A DNA stretch of 64,000 nucleotides. Origin: DATFJT01 sp965230755. Lineage in GTDB: Bacteria; Bacteroidota; Bacteroidia; Chitinophagales; Saprospiraceae. The notes under the pieces are model-generated. The model had not been told where the DNA came from and made no database searches. It saw only the letters and a program-made list of their open reading frames with translations. The DNA lies in contig CBDDLT010000016.1 in assembly GCA_965230755.1 (NCBI GenBank), forward strand, positions 62,001 through 126,000. The letters are read 5' to 3'. A program made the translations under genes and the position numbers. Below, in pieces: positions 8,338 to 19,300 of this stretch (positions are counted from its first letter, which is position 1; each line of letters starts with the position of its first letter).

Positions 8338-10686
8338 ATGAAAAAATACTTCTTAGTCTATCTTTTCTGGTCACTCAGCGCTGTTTTGTTGATGGCCCAA
8401 AAGAGTAACTATAGCATCGGGGTCTTAATAGATAGGCGTGCTCCGGAGGTAGAACCGATTTTCTCCAATTTACAAGAGCAAATAAAAGTTATTGTCGGAG
8501 AAGATGCGAATATTTTCTTTCATCCTGAAAACGTTTTGGTCAATGAATTCGATCTGCAAAAAGCGGAAGAAAACTACAAGCGTCTATTGGCCAATGATAC
8601 AGATATTATTCTGGCCTTTGGTGTGGCGAACAATGTCATCATAAACCGACAAACCAGTTATCCCAAGCCAACTATTCTTTTCGGTGCCGTTAATCGGGAC
8701 TTGGTAGAGGTAGATTTAGAAAAAGCTTCTTCAGGAATTGATAATTTTACCTATCTAATAGAGTCGGAATCCTATCAAGATGACCTGACTAAATTCCAGG
8801 AATTGACCCATTTTGAAAAAGTGGGAATTGTCATCGAAAAAGAATTTGTAGATATTCTTCCTTTAAAGGAGTTATTCGATAAAGAATTTGCCCAATTGGG
8901 TGCCGAATACAAATTGATTCCTTTCCAGAATACTAATGATATCAAAGCCAATCTTGATGATATTGATGCTGTTTATCTTGCGGGAGGTTTCTTTTTGACT
9001 GAAAATGAAATTAAGGACTTGGCTGGTCTTTTTATAGAAAAGAAATTGCCTTCATTCACCAGCACTGGTGTTCAAGACGTAGAACTTGGATTATTTGCGA
9101 CCAATCAAGGGGAGGAGAATCTCGATCAGTTTATGCGCAGAATTGCATTAAACGTAGAAGCTTACATCAATGGAACCAAGCTTTCTGAGTTGCCGGTTTT
9201 CATAAAATACAACCCTCGATTAATCATCAATTATAACACTGCTGAACTTGTTGGTGTGCCCATCAAATATAGTCTTATTGCGACTACAGATTTTGTGGGA
9301 GAGTTCAGAAATGCTATATCAGAAGTAGAATACGACCTATTGACTGCTATCTCGCAAGGTTTAAACAACAATCTCTCTCTCGCTATTAATCAGAAAGATG
9401 TTGAGTTAGCCGGTCAAGATGTTCTTACTGCCAAAAGTAATTACCTGCCAAAGGTAACCGCTTCGGCCAATGCTACTTATGTTGATCCGGATGCGGCGGC
9501 AAATAGTTTTGGGCAAAATCCGGAATTCTCTACGGGAGGAAATATTACGGCACAGCAAACAGTTTTTGCGCCAGCGGTCAACGCCAATATTGATATTCAA
9601 AACTTGATACTTAAAGCGCAAGAAGCCACATTCGACGCCAGTGAACTAGACATTATTTTCGATGTGGCCAATGCCTATTTTAATACTTTGATATTAAAGG
9701 CCAATGCTCAGATCCAAATTCGAAACTTGGATTTGACTAAACGAAACTTACAAATTGCCGAGCAAAATTACGATGCTGGGCAAACAGGTAAGTCAGATGT
9801 GCTCCGTTTTCGAAGTGAAATGGCCCAGAATACGCAAAATATGGTACAGGCCATTAACCAATTAGAACAAGGTCTGATTGCACTCAATCAAGTGCTGAAC
9901 AATCCTTTGGACACTGAAATAGATGTTATTGACGCCCAACTCAATGAAGGAGTTTTTGAACAATACAATTATGACCAGCTGACTGAACTTTTAGACAACC
10001 CCCAACTGCGTGCACCGTTTATCGAATTTCTGGTCGAAGAAGCAATGGCTAATGCCCCTGAACTTCGATCTCTAAGCTTTAATCAACAAGCCAATGAGCG
10101 TTCTTTGGAGCTTTATAAGAAGGGACGATACTATCCTACTGTAGCACTACAAGGTCAATACAATCGAACATTTAACCGCTATGGAGAAGGAAGTGAGGCT
10201 TTTCAAGGACAGACTTTGCTAGATGACAATTACAATTTAGGATTGAATCTTTCTATACCAATTTTCAATCAGAACTTAAATAATATCAACGAACAAACGG
10301 CACGAATTCAAAAAGAGCAGCTCGATATTAATCAAGCTAGTCTTGAACAGGGCATCTCCCTCAATGTTCGTATCAATGTACTGAATCTTGCCAATCAGGT
10401 ATCCAATATTCGCTTGTCGGAGATATCTGAAAATACAGCAAGAGAAGCACTGGAGCTTACACAAGTTGCCTATTCCAGTGGCTCTGTCAATATCATTCAA
10501 CTAATAGACGCTCAAAATAACTTTCTGAACGCTCAATTGGCTCGTGCCAACGCGGTGTACAATTTTCTATTCGGCACTTTGCAATTAGAAAGAAGTATGG
10601 GATACTATTTCCTCTTAAATACCGAAACGGAAAACGACCGGTTCAGACAGCGGTTTCTGGACTTTTTGAGTAAGAACGATAATTAA
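8338..10686 (+). CDS. ABC substrate-binding-like domain fused to TolC-family outer membrane factor
   Basis: From the ATG at 8338 the protein has 782 residues. A GTG at 8305 would add 11 residues, but MKKYFLVYLFWSLSAVLLMAQ is a proper signal peptide, so I prefer 8338. Residues about 22-320 resemble the ABC_sub_bind family (periplasmic binding-protein fold): SIGVLIDRRAPEVEPIF, ILAFGVANNVIINRQT, GKLPSFTSTGVQDVELGLFATN-like segments. Residues about 335-770 are a TolC-type outer membrane factor with paired long helices (LTKRNLQIAEQNYDAGQTGKSDVLRFRSE) and the ending LERSMGYYF. It is the first gene of an RND operon and should be the outer membrane exit duct. The added N-terminal domain suggests direct periplasmic substrate capture. 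Confidence 0.88.
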   Translation: MKKYFLVYLFWSLSAVLLMAQKSNYSIGVLIDRRAPEVEPIFSNLQEQIKVIVGEDANIFFHPENVLVNEFDLQKAEENYKRLLANDTDIILAFGVANNVIINRQTSYPKPTILFGAVNRDLVEVDLEKASSGIDNFTYLIESESYQDDLTKFQELTHFEKVGIVIEKEFVDILPLKELFDKEFAQLGAEYKLIPFQNTNDIKANLDDIDAVYLAGGFFLTENEIKDLAGLFIEKKLPSFTSTGVQDVELGLFATNQGEENLDQFMRRIALNVEAYINGTKLSELPVFIKYNPRLIINYNTAELVGVPIKYSLIATTDFVGEFRNAISEVEYDLLTAISQGLNNNLSLAINQKDVELAGQDVLTAKSNYLPKVTASANATYVDPDAAANSFGQNPEFSTGGNITAQQTVFAPAVNANIDIQNLILKAQEATFDASELDIIFDVANAYFNTLILKANAQIQIRNLDLTKRNLQIAEQNYDAGQTGKSDVLRFRSEMAQNTQNMVQAINQLEQGLIALNQVLNNPLDTEIDVIDAQLNEGVFEQYNYDQLTELLDNPQLRAPFIEFLVEEAMANAPELRSLSFNQQANERSLELYKKGRYYPTVALQGQYNRTFNRYGEGSEAFQGQTLLDDNYNLGLNLSIPIFNQNLNNINEQTARIQKEQLDINQASLEQGISLNVRINVLNLANQVSNIRLSEISENTAREALELTQVAYSSGSVNIIQLIDAQNNFLNAQLARANAVYNFLFGTLQLERSMGYYFLLNTETENDRFRQRFLDFLSKNDN

Positions 10687-10747
10687 ATTATTATTAATGG
10701 AAGTGTATATATCAACAAGCATTTTTTCTATAAAAAAAAGAAATATT

Positions 10748-11833
10748 ATGAAATCATATTTTTCCCTTTTCATACTTCTAATATCTGCCGTCCTGCTTTT
10801 TTCTTGTTCGGAAGAAAAACCTCCTGAAGAGAAGTTTCTGCGTCCCGTAAAATATCAAGAAGTAGGATACTCGGGCAATCATAAGTTTCGATCGTTCAGT
10901 GGTACCGCGCAAACGGACAAAGTCATTCATTTGAGTTTTCGAAATACTGGAATTATAACTCAATTCAATATCAAACTAGGGCAAAAGGTCAGGAAAGGTC
11001 AGCTTCTTGCAAAACTGGATAATGTTCAGTCGCGTTTGGCTTACGAACAGACGGTAACACAACTGAACAGCGCAAAATCGCAAATGAATACGTCCAAATT
11101 GAGCTTGAATCGTGTCCGATCTTTATTCGAAAAAGGAAGTGCTTCGTTAAGTGATTTTGAGTCGGCCAAAAATGCTTTTAGAACGGCTCAGGAGAGTTAT
11201 GAATCCGCGAAGAGAGGGGTGGAAATTCAACAGGAACAAGTGCGATATGGATATTTATATGCTCCAGAAAATGGAGTAATTTCTGACGTCATTGCAGAAA
11301 TTGATGAGAATGTAAGTCCAGGTCAAACCGTCGCTACACTCAACTCAGGTAGCAATATGGAAATCACTATTGGTATTCCGGAAAGTGTAATCAACGGAGT
11401 AGAATTAGACACTGAGGTAGAAGTAGAATTTTCCTCTCTTTCAGATAAAAAATACAAGGGAAAAGTAACAGAAGTTGCTCCTGCAGTAGATGCGAACACT
11501 TCTACTTATCCTGTCTTGGTGACCATTTACGATCCAGGCGATGAAATAAAAAGCGGTATGGCCTGCAACGTGACCTTTGATTTTAGTGATAAAAAGTCTG
11601 AAGAAAAAGTTCTAGTGGTACCCTCTTATGCCGTAGGTGAAGACAGTGATGGACGCTTTGTTTTTACGGTTAACGAAGAAGGTGGAAGTGCAAGAGTGAA
11701 GAAGCAACACATCACTATTGGCAATTTGAGTAGTGAGGGATTTGAGGTTAAATCCGGCTTAGAAAAAGGACAAAAGATTGCGACAGCAGGCTTACAGACC
11801 TTACTTGACGGACAAGAAGTACGCTTAAAGTAA
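10748..11833 (+). CDS. RND efflux periplasmic adaptor (membrane fusion lipoprotein)
   Basis: The ATG at 10748 gives a 361-residue lipoprotein: MKSYFSLFILLISAVLLFSCSEE has a lipobox with the Cys as expected lipidation site. A longer reading from 10697 would hide the signal peptide. A biotinyl-lipoyl-like half motif (GQKVRKGQLLAKLDNVQSR) precedes a helical hairpin (AYEQTVTQLNSAKSQMN to KRGVEIQQEQV), followed by the second lipoyl half (YAPENGVISDVIAEIDENVSPGQ), a beta-barrel and a membrane-proximal domain. This order is diagnostic of HlyD/AcrA-type adaptors, which bridge the inner membrane pump to the TolC protein encoded just upstream. The gap to the permease gene is 39 bp. Confidence 0.93.
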   Translation: MKSYFSLFILLISAVLLFSCSEEKPPEEKFLRPVKYQEVGYSGNHKFRSFSGTAQTDKVIHLSFRNTGIITQFNIKLGQKVRKGQLLAKLDNVQSRLAYEQTVTQLNSAKSQMNTSKLSLNRVRSLFEKGSASLSDFESAKNAFRTAQESYESAKRGVEIQQEQVRYGYLYAPENGVISDVIAEIDENVSPGQTVATLNSGSNMEITIGIPESVINGVELDTEVEVEFSSLSDKKYKGKVTEVAPAVDANTSTYPVLVTIYDPGDEIKSGMACNVTFDFSDKKSEEKVLVVPSYAVGEDSDGRFVFTVNEEGGSARVKKQHITIGNLSSEGFEVKSGLEKGQKIATAGLQTLLDGQEVRLK

Positions 11834-11872
11834 TAGCTCCTAATATTATTCAAGACTAGCAAAACAAAATTT

Positions 11873-14800
11873 ATGAATTTAGCACAATTCTCGATTGATA
11901 AGAACAGGATAACTTTCATGGTCTTAGGAGCTATCATCCTATTGGGACTTTCCATGTATTTTCAGTTATCCAGAGATAGTATGCCACCCTTTACCATTCG
12001 CGTGGCGACGATTGTGACCTCTTTTCCGGGAGCTAGTCCGGAACGGGTAGAACAACTGGTAACGGATAAAATTGAGAAAAGAGCTCAGGAATTACCCGAA
12101 CTAAAGGAAGTAGCCAGTACTTCCCGAACAGGTCTTTCTGTCGTGAGTGTCACATTAAAAGACGAGGTTCCTCCTCAAAAAATGCAGGCTGTTTGGGATA
12201 GGCTCCGCAGAAAATTAGACAATATTAAAGGGCTGCCTGATGGAGTGAAACCCAATCTGAATGACGACGGTATTGGAGATGTTTATGGCATTGTAGTTGG
12301 ACTTCTTTCGGATGGCTTTTCCTACGCAGAGATGAAGGAATATGCGGACGATATCAAAGATGAATTCATCAAACTCCCCGATGCCGCAAAAGTGGAACTT
12401 GGAGGATTGCAAGAAGAACGCATTTTCGTGGAATTCGACAATAGCAAATTAAAGCAATATGGTCTTTCGGCTTCAAAGCTTCAGCAGAGTATCGGTGCGA
12501 CCAATATTGTTAGTTCAGGAGGACAAGTCATACTAGGTGATGAGAGCATTATCCTAGAGCCAACCGGAAATTTTAATTCTGTTAAGGATATCGAAGAAAT
12601 GCTTATTCCTGTGGGCAATGGCACCCAACTTGTTAAACTAGGAGATATCACTACTGTTACCAAATCATACATCGATCCACCTACACAGATTGTGAGCATT
12701 AATGGAAAAAACGCCATTTCGATACACATTAACCTAAAAGAAAACGCCAATATCGTCGCACTGGGCGAAGAAGTAAATGAGGTAGTTAGAAATTGGGAAA
12801 AGAAATTACCGATTGGGCTTGACCTGACTAGAGTTTCTTCACTGGACAGTTACATCGATTTTAAAATCAGTGATTTTATTAATAATCTCATCCAGTCCAT
12901 TGTTATTGTATTGGCCGTTATGTTGATCTTTTTGGGAATTCGAACGGGCCTTGTCATTGCCAGTTTGATTCCGATAGTGACGATTACCACATTAATGATC
13001 ATGGGAGTTCTTGACGTGGGTTTGAATCAAGTGACTCTGGCAGCCTTGATCATGGCTTTGGGTATGCTCGTCGATAATGCCATAGTTGTTGCTGAAACAA
13101 TTATGGTAAAAATGGAACACGGCATTGATAAAAAAACTGCAGCAGTCGAAGCTTTTTCTGAGTTGTGGATGCCCCTTCTTATTTCTACTTTAACAACTTC
13201 GGCAGCCTTCCTTGCATTCTATCTATCCCCGACGAGTATGGGAGATATTGTAGGGCCAATATTTGTGGTTATCTCCATAGCTTTGATGTCGTCTTGGTTC
13301 ATCGCCCTTACGGTGATTACCATGTTTTGTTATTTGTTCCTGACCATCAAACCCAAGGCAGACCGTAAGCCGGGATTGGTAGATAGAGTCATTAATTATT
13401 TGAAAAAAGAGTATAAAGACCTGATTTTGGTAGCACTTTCCCGTAAGTACTTGGTTTTGATCGCAATCTTTGCTGCCTTCGTTGTTTCATTGTATGGTTT
13501 TACAAAAATTGCCTTCGTATTTTTTCCGGATAGTGATCGTAATATGATCACAGTGGATATCAATCTTCCCGAAGGAAATAGGATCGAACGCACTAAAGAG
13601 GTCGTCAATGAAATTGAACAATTCATGACTGATTCACTAAAAGTGAATGATAGCAGGACCTTGGGAATTGTCAACTGGTCTTCTTATATCGGAGAGGGAC
13701 CAGAATCCTATGACCTTGGTTATTCACCTGACGAACCAAATTCGAACTACGCGCACATTCTGGTCAATACTACCTCTTTCAATGAAAACAAAGAAATGAT
13801 CACAAAATTGGATCAATTCGCATTCAATCATTTTCCAAATGCTGACATTAAGGTAGGCTTCCTAAGCGCAGGCGGAGGAGGTACTCCAATTGAAATCAAA
13901 GTTTCTGGTAGTGATCCTGATAAACTTTCCAAAATTGCGGAAAGTGTAAAGCAACAATTATCGAGAATTTCCGGCACCAAAAATGTCAAAGACGATTGGG
14001 GACCAAAGAGTAAAAAATTCTTGATTCAGATAGATCAAAACAGAGCTCAAAATGCTGGTGTAACGAGCCAGGATATCGCTACTTCTCTGCAAACTGTCTT
14101 GGACGGATTTCAAACAGGCAGCTATCGCGAAGATGATAAATCCATTCCGATCATCATGAGAAGTGATGCCAATCAACAACAGTCATTGGCGAGTCTGGAA
14201 ACACTGAATATTTATTCACAGAACTCAGGACGGAGTGTTCCTCTTCTGCAAGTGGCCAGCATCGTTCCTCAATGGCAATATTCGAAAATAAAGCGTTTAG
14301 ATTTGTACCGTACCATCAATATAACCAGTGAACTAAGGGTGGATGCCAATGCCTCGGCCATCACCGCAGATATTACTCCCTGGATAGCAGAGCAAGCTAA
14401 GAACTGGCCTGAAGGTTATTCTTATAAATTTGGTGGAGATGCTGAAAATACGGCAGAAAGTATGGGCTCTGTTATTGGGTATCTGCCTATTTCAGGATTC
14501 ATTATTGTTTTGTTGCTCATCATACAATTCAACTCCTTCAGAAAGATGACCATGGTTGTAATGACCATTCCTTTGGCCATTATTGGAGTTGTGATCGGAT
14601 TGTTGACCTTTGGAGAACCCTTTGGTTTCATGCCCTTTTTAGGTGTTATTTCGTTGGCTGGAATTGTTATTAACAATGCGATTGTACTTGTCGATCGAAT
14701 GGAAATCGAACAAAATCTGGGCCGCAATGATCAAGATGCGGTGATTGCAGCTTGCCTCCAGCGTTTCCGGCCAATTTTGTTGGCAACCTTCACAACCGTT

Positions 14801-14983
14801 TTAGGATTAATTCCACTTTATCTAAGCGGCGGAGAAATGTGGGAAGGAATGGCCGTAAGTATTATGATTGGCTTATTGTTCGGTACCATTATTACGCTAA
14901 TTTTTATTCCCTCATTTTACAGCGTTTTGTTTGGTGTGAGCTACAAGGGATATGAATTCAACAAGTCATTGTTAGATGAGTAA
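11873..14983 (+). CDS. RND efflux permease (AcrB/MMPL-type)
   Basis: This 1036-residue inner membrane pump has the usual family length. It shows TM1 at about 12-30, the first periplasmic domain with SFPGASPERVEQLVTDKIE, and TM segments around 335-500 including GMLVDNAIVVAETIMVKM, where the Asp corresponds to the proton-relay acidic residue of AcrB; the second relay Asp is Asn. A second half follows with the same topology (GVISLAGIVINNAIVLVDRME) and the C-terminal TM group. It should be a proton-driven trimeric exporter. Substrate cannot be read; the LVDNA variant differs from the classical multidrug LVDDA. It sits between adaptor and FadL-like genes. Confidence 0.95.
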   Translation: MNLAQFSIDKNRITFMVLGAIILLGLSMYFQLSRDSMPPFTIRVATIVTSFPGASPERVEQLVTDKIEKRAQELPELKEVASTSRTGLSVVSVTLKDEVPPQKMQAVWDRLRRKLDNIKGLPDGVKPNLNDDGIGDVYGIVVGLLSDGFSYAEMKEYADDIKDEFIKLPDAAKVELGGLQEERIFVEFDNSKLKQYGLSASKLQQSIGATNIVSSGGQVILGDESIILEPTGNFNSVKDIEEMLIPVGNGTQLVKLGDITTVTKSYIDPPTQIVSINGKNAISIHINLKENANIVALGEEVNEVVRNWEKKLPIGLDLTRVSSLDSYIDFKISDFINNLIQSIVIVLAVMLIFLGIRTGLVIASLIPIVTITTLMIMGVLDVGLNQVTLAALIMALGMLVDNAIVVAETIMVKMEHGIDKKTAAVEAFSELWMPLLISTLTTSAAFLAFYLSPTSMGDIVGPIFVVISIALMSSWFIALTVITMFCYLFLTIKPKADRKPGLVDRVINYLKKEYKDLILVALSRKYLVLIAIFAAFVVSLYGFTKIAFVFFPDSDRNMITVDINLPEGNRIERTKEVVNEIEQFMTDSLKVNDSRTLGIVNWSSYIGEGPESYDLGYSPDEPNSNYAHILVNTTSFNENKEMITKLDQFAFNHFPNADIKVGFLSAGGGGTPIEIKVSGSDPDKLSKIAESVKQQLSRISGTKNVKDDWGPKSKKFLIQIDQNRAQNAGVTSQDIATSLQTVLDGFQTGSYREDDKSIPIIMRSDANQQQSLASLETLNIYSQNSGRSVPLLQVASIVPQWQYSKIKRLDLYRTINITSELRVDANASAITADITPWIAEQAKNWPEGYSYKFGGDAENTAESMGSVIGYLPISGFIIVLLLIIQFNSFRKMTMVVMTIPLAIIGVVIGLLTFGEPFGFMPFLGVISLAGIVINNAIVLVDRMEIEQNLGRNDQDAVIAACLQRFRPILLATFTTVLGLIPLYLSGGEMWEGMAVSIMIGLLFGTIITLIFIPSFYSVLFGVSYKGYEFNKSLLDE

Positions 14984-14998
14984 ATAGACCTTCTACCT

Positions 14999-16327
14999 AT
15001 GAAAAAAACTTTGTCGGTCTTACTATTGGTTTTGCTTATTCAAGTTCTTTCTGCCCAGAACTTTTTCTATAATACCAGGCAGTTTGGAATGCACAGCATG
15101 CTTCTTGGCGGAGCGGTAACCGCGGGAAGTGATGATTTGAGTATGGCCTACTATAATCCCGCTGCTCTTCATATGGCCAAGCCCAGGGCCAATATCTCAT
15201 TGGTACAGCCAAGAATAGAACGTTTCGGATTTGGGAATTTCTTCGGAGAAGAAGCCAACAATACAAATTTGGACATTGATTTTTCTCCAAATATTGCTTC
15301 CTATAGAATCCCAATTAATGATAAAATCAACGTAGTTGCTATTACGATTCAAAGAAGTTTTTGGGAACAGGATGTCAACAGTAAGTCAATTGTCAATAGT
15401 GATTTAGGTACAAGAGAAAATATATTTGAATACAGTTATCGTGGACGTGACCGATGGTTAGGAGGGGGAATCAATTATAAGATGAACGAAAAGCTATCGA
15501 TAGGATGGAGTCAATTTATTAGCTTCGCCCGTTTCAATTATAGTTATACCTTATCCACCAACACCTATGATCCTCTTACCTTAGAGAGCACCATGTTACA
15601 AGGTGATAAAGTGAGTTATTCTCTATCGAATAATTTATCATTTGTTACCAAGTTAGGACTACAATGGCAATTGGGTTCACACGGTTTAGGACTAGTTGTC
15701 ACAACTCCGAACTATTTGGCTATTCTCAGAAGTGGTACATTCGAAAAGACACTTGTCGATATCTCACCGGAGGAAACGAAAATTGATGAAGTAGCGAATT
15801 TTGAGCTCAACCCTAGCTTGAAAACACCTTGGGAATTTAGCATAGGGTATTCCTTGATCTTTAAAAATGGAAACAAGTTATGGCTCAACGGATCATTTTA
15901 TCCAAAAATTAAAGATTATACTTTGTCAACCATTGAACGACTCGATGGTCGTCGAATTGACTGGGTAAACGGAAATCGACAAATCAGTAATTTTGGATTG
16001 GGATATTCCTGCAGTGTCACTCCTAAACTAAATATCATTAGCAGTTTTCGAACTAATTTTTTCGCCTACGAAAACCAAGTTGCTGAGAGCAATCAAGAAC
16101 GCCCTTTCATCCTTGATGACGACCGACTACACTTGGTCATTGGGGCAGATTTCCATATCAAAGGAGATGATGTTCTGATCGGCATTGATTGGGGATTGGG
16201 AAGAGCTAAGAACACGGATTTATTTGATGGGTTTCCCAATATTGAGCGATTCAGCACCACGGAATCCACCTTTTTTAATGGCTCATTTACCCTGTTATTC
16301 ACTTATGGCTTTTTGTTTGGCAACTAA
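14999..16327 (+). CDS. OmpP1/FadL-like outer membrane beta-barrel protein
   Basis: This 442-residue protein has signal peptide MKKTLSVLLLVLLIQVLSAQ and the OmpP1/FadL-like N-terminal signature GGAVTAGSDDLSMAYYNPAAL (about 39-59). The rest alternates in strands with many aromatic residues, ending in LLFTYGFLFGN. FadL-type channels take up long-chain fatty acids and other hydrophobic compounds. The gene starts 15 bp after the RND permease and is probably in the same operon, so the pump and the channel may act on the same hydrophobic substrate. It could instead be a general transport-related barrel of the same fold. Confidence 0.82.
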   Translation: MKKTLSVLLLVLLIQVLSAQNFFYNTRQFGMHSMLLGGAVTAGSDDLSMAYYNPAALHMAKPRANISLVQPRIERFGFGNFFGEEANNTNLDIDFSPNIASYRIPINDKINVVAITIQRSFWEQDVNSKSIVNSDLGTRENIFEYSYRGRDRWLGGGINYKMNEKLSIGWSQFISFARFNYSYTLSTNTYDPLTLESTMLQGDKVSYSLSNNLSFVTKLGLQWQLGSHGLGLVVTTPNYLAILRSGTFEKTLVDISPEETKIDEVANFELNPSLKTPWEFSIGYSLIFKNGNKLWLNGSFYPKIKDYTLSTIERLDGRRIDWVNGNRQISNFGLGYSCSVTPKLNIISSFRTNFFAYENQVAESNQERPFILDDDRLHLVIGADFHIKGDDVLIGIDWGLGRAKNTDLFDGFPNIERFSTTESTFFNGSFTLLFTYGFLFGN

Positions 16328-16396
16328 GCCCTTTTGAGTAAAAACCTTTTAATGCATGTATATTATTTTAACAATGAACTTATTAAATCTTAAGTC

Positions 16397-19300
16397 ATGC
16401 GTATTTTAAATCTTCTCCTCATTTCCTCAGTTTTTATACTATTGGTAGGATGTGCCAATTATAAACTTAACTATGCTCCGGAAACCCAAGTGACAAATAC
16501 GCCCATTCCGCCTAAAGAAAAACCCAATTACTCAGTTTATTTAATAGGCGATGCTGGAAACGCATCAGAGGACTGGACTCCTCCGGCACTAAAAGCTCTG
16601 AAGGCTGATTTAGAGTCCGAAAATGAACGCAGTGCTGTCGTCTTTCTAGGAAATAATGTCCCTTCTCAAGGCATGCCTCCAAAAAGTGAAGTCGAGGAGA
16701 GAAGAATGAGTGAAACTGCCCTTGACCTTCAGCTTAACGTCTGCAAAGATTTTGCAGGACGAATATTCTTTGTTGCCGGCAATCACGATTGGTATGAATA
16801 TAATATAGGAGGTGTCAAGCGCCAAAGTAAGTATCTTGCCAGAGTCAGTGGAGAGACAACGGAGCTATTGCCTCGTCCTGGTTGTGGTGACCCTATTGAA
16901 GTAGAGCTAACTGATACCATTACCTTATTGCTCTTGGATTCTCAGTGGTGGATGGAAAATTGGTCTAACGATCCGGATATTAATGATGGTTGTACAGTTA
17001 AGAGCCGTCTTGATTTTGATTATTTCCTTCGTGAGGCCATGAAGGGCAACAGCAGGAAAGAATTGTTGGTAGCGTTACACCATCCCCTATTCACTAACGG
17101 ACCACATGGAGGAAAGCACTCTGCTTTAAATCATTTATTCCCCTTGCGAACCAGAAATAAGAAATTATGGGTGCCACTACCAGTTATCGGCAGCGTACTT
17201 TTGGGAATCCAATCTACAGTAGGCACCAGGCAAGATGTGGCACATGCGAATTATCGGTTGTTTAAAAATATTGCCATAACACATGCTAAAACTACGGGAG
17301 AAGTCATTTTTGCATCCGGCCATGAGCACTCTCTTCAATATTGGCAAAAAGAAGGACAACACTTTATTGTAAGTGGTTCAGGTTCCGAATACAGTGAAAC
17401 CAAAACTGGAAGTGGAGCACTATTTGCCTACGGCCATTACGGTTACTCCCGGCTAAACTATTATGAAGACGGGCAAGTATGGGTGCAATACTTCAGCACA
17501 CCGGAAGGGGCTGATAAAGAAATGGTCTTTGAGTGGCAAATAAAGAAGAGTCGAGTTGAACGTGGAGCAACAGCTCATGACAACTACCCAGACGAATTCA
17601 CCACTGAAAAACGAAGAACTGCTCCAATTAGTCAATCCGACTTTTCAAGAAGCAAAGGAGGTGAGACTTTCTGGGGTGCGCATTACCGAGCAGCTTACGC
17701 AGATGATATCGAGGTTCGCGATTTAGACTTGGAAGCTGAAAATCTCAGAGTGGTCAAGCGAGGAGGTGGTTTTCAAACCAACTCTCTACGTTTGGAAGAT
17801 CGCTCTACGAAACGTCAATATACGCTTCGCTCCATCGACAAAGATGCCAGTCGAACGGTTCCAAATGAGCTTAATACGGAAGTCGTGCGCAATATCGTCA
17901 GCGACAATTTTTCCGCTTCACACCCACTTGCCGCACTTGTGGTTCCCAAAATGGCTTCGGCGATTGGCGTATATCATGCTCAACCTGAATTGGTGTACTT
18001 GCCTCAACAACAGGCATTGGGTAGCTTTAATCCCGACTTTAGTAATGCAATGTATTTACTAGAGGGTCGTCCCAACAGTGACAAATGGCAAACAGCAGAA
18101 AACTTTGGAAAGCCAAGGGATGTCATGAGCACCTATGACATGATCGAAAAAGTGAGAAGCGATAACGATAAAGAAATTGATCAGGAATGGACCCTGCTTA
18201 CTCGTCTCTTTGATATGACCATCTGTGACTGGGATCGACATGATGATCAGTGGCGTTGGGCAGAGCGGAAAGAAGATGGACTAAAGACATACCGACCCAT
18301 TCCCCGGGACCGAGACCAAGCATTTGCGAATTATGACGGACTAGTATTTGTTCCTGTTCGAAATGCCAACGCCATGTCCCGCCAATGGCGACCACTAACT
18401 GATGAAGTCCCCCGACCGAAATGGGCTTTCTACAATGGTTTATTATTCGATCAGAGTTTTCTCACAGAGATGGACTGGTCGGATTGGGAAAGCCAAATAA
18501 AACATTTGCAGCAGCATCTTACGGATGAAATCATTGAAAGTGCTTTTTCTGAAAATTGGCCAGAACCCTTCCTGAGTCGCGATGCACCACGTATTATTGA
18601 GGTAATTAAAGGACGAAGGGATAATCTTCTCGATATAGCAAAGAGTTACTATGAGCATCTCGCCACCAATGTAGATGTCCTGGCAACAGATAAAAAAGAT
18701 CTGTTCTTAATCGATCGTTTGGATAATGAGCGAACCCGTGTAAGAGTTTACGATTCCAATCATAATCGTGAAAGACAGCGACTGACCTATGATCGAATCT
18801 TTCTTCACCAAGAAACCAAACATATTTACTGCTACGGATTAGGAGATGATGACGTGTTTGAAGTTAGAGGAGATGTTAATAGGGGTAGCATCGTGCAGTT
18901 GATTGGAGGTGAAGGTAAAGATGTTTTCGACGATCAATCATATACACGAAAGCAAAATAGACGAGTACACATTTTTGACCTCAGCAAAGAAGACAGTCAA
19001 TTAGAAAATACCAATGATAGTAAAGACCGAAGAAGCATACACCCCGAATCTAATCTTTACAGCCGAAAGGGGAGTCACTACAAACCGAACTTTTTATCCA
19101 TGTGGCCGGCCCTGGGATTTAATCCGGACGATAAACTCTTCTTAGGCTTGACTGGAAACTATACCAGGTACGGCAAGCGCAAAGAGCCCTATTCTTCTCA
19201 TCATAGCTTTAATAGTATTGTTTCACTAGACAATGGAGGTGCACAACTTGCCTATCAGGGGGATTTTGCACAAGTCATCGGTCTATGGGGACTTCGTGTC

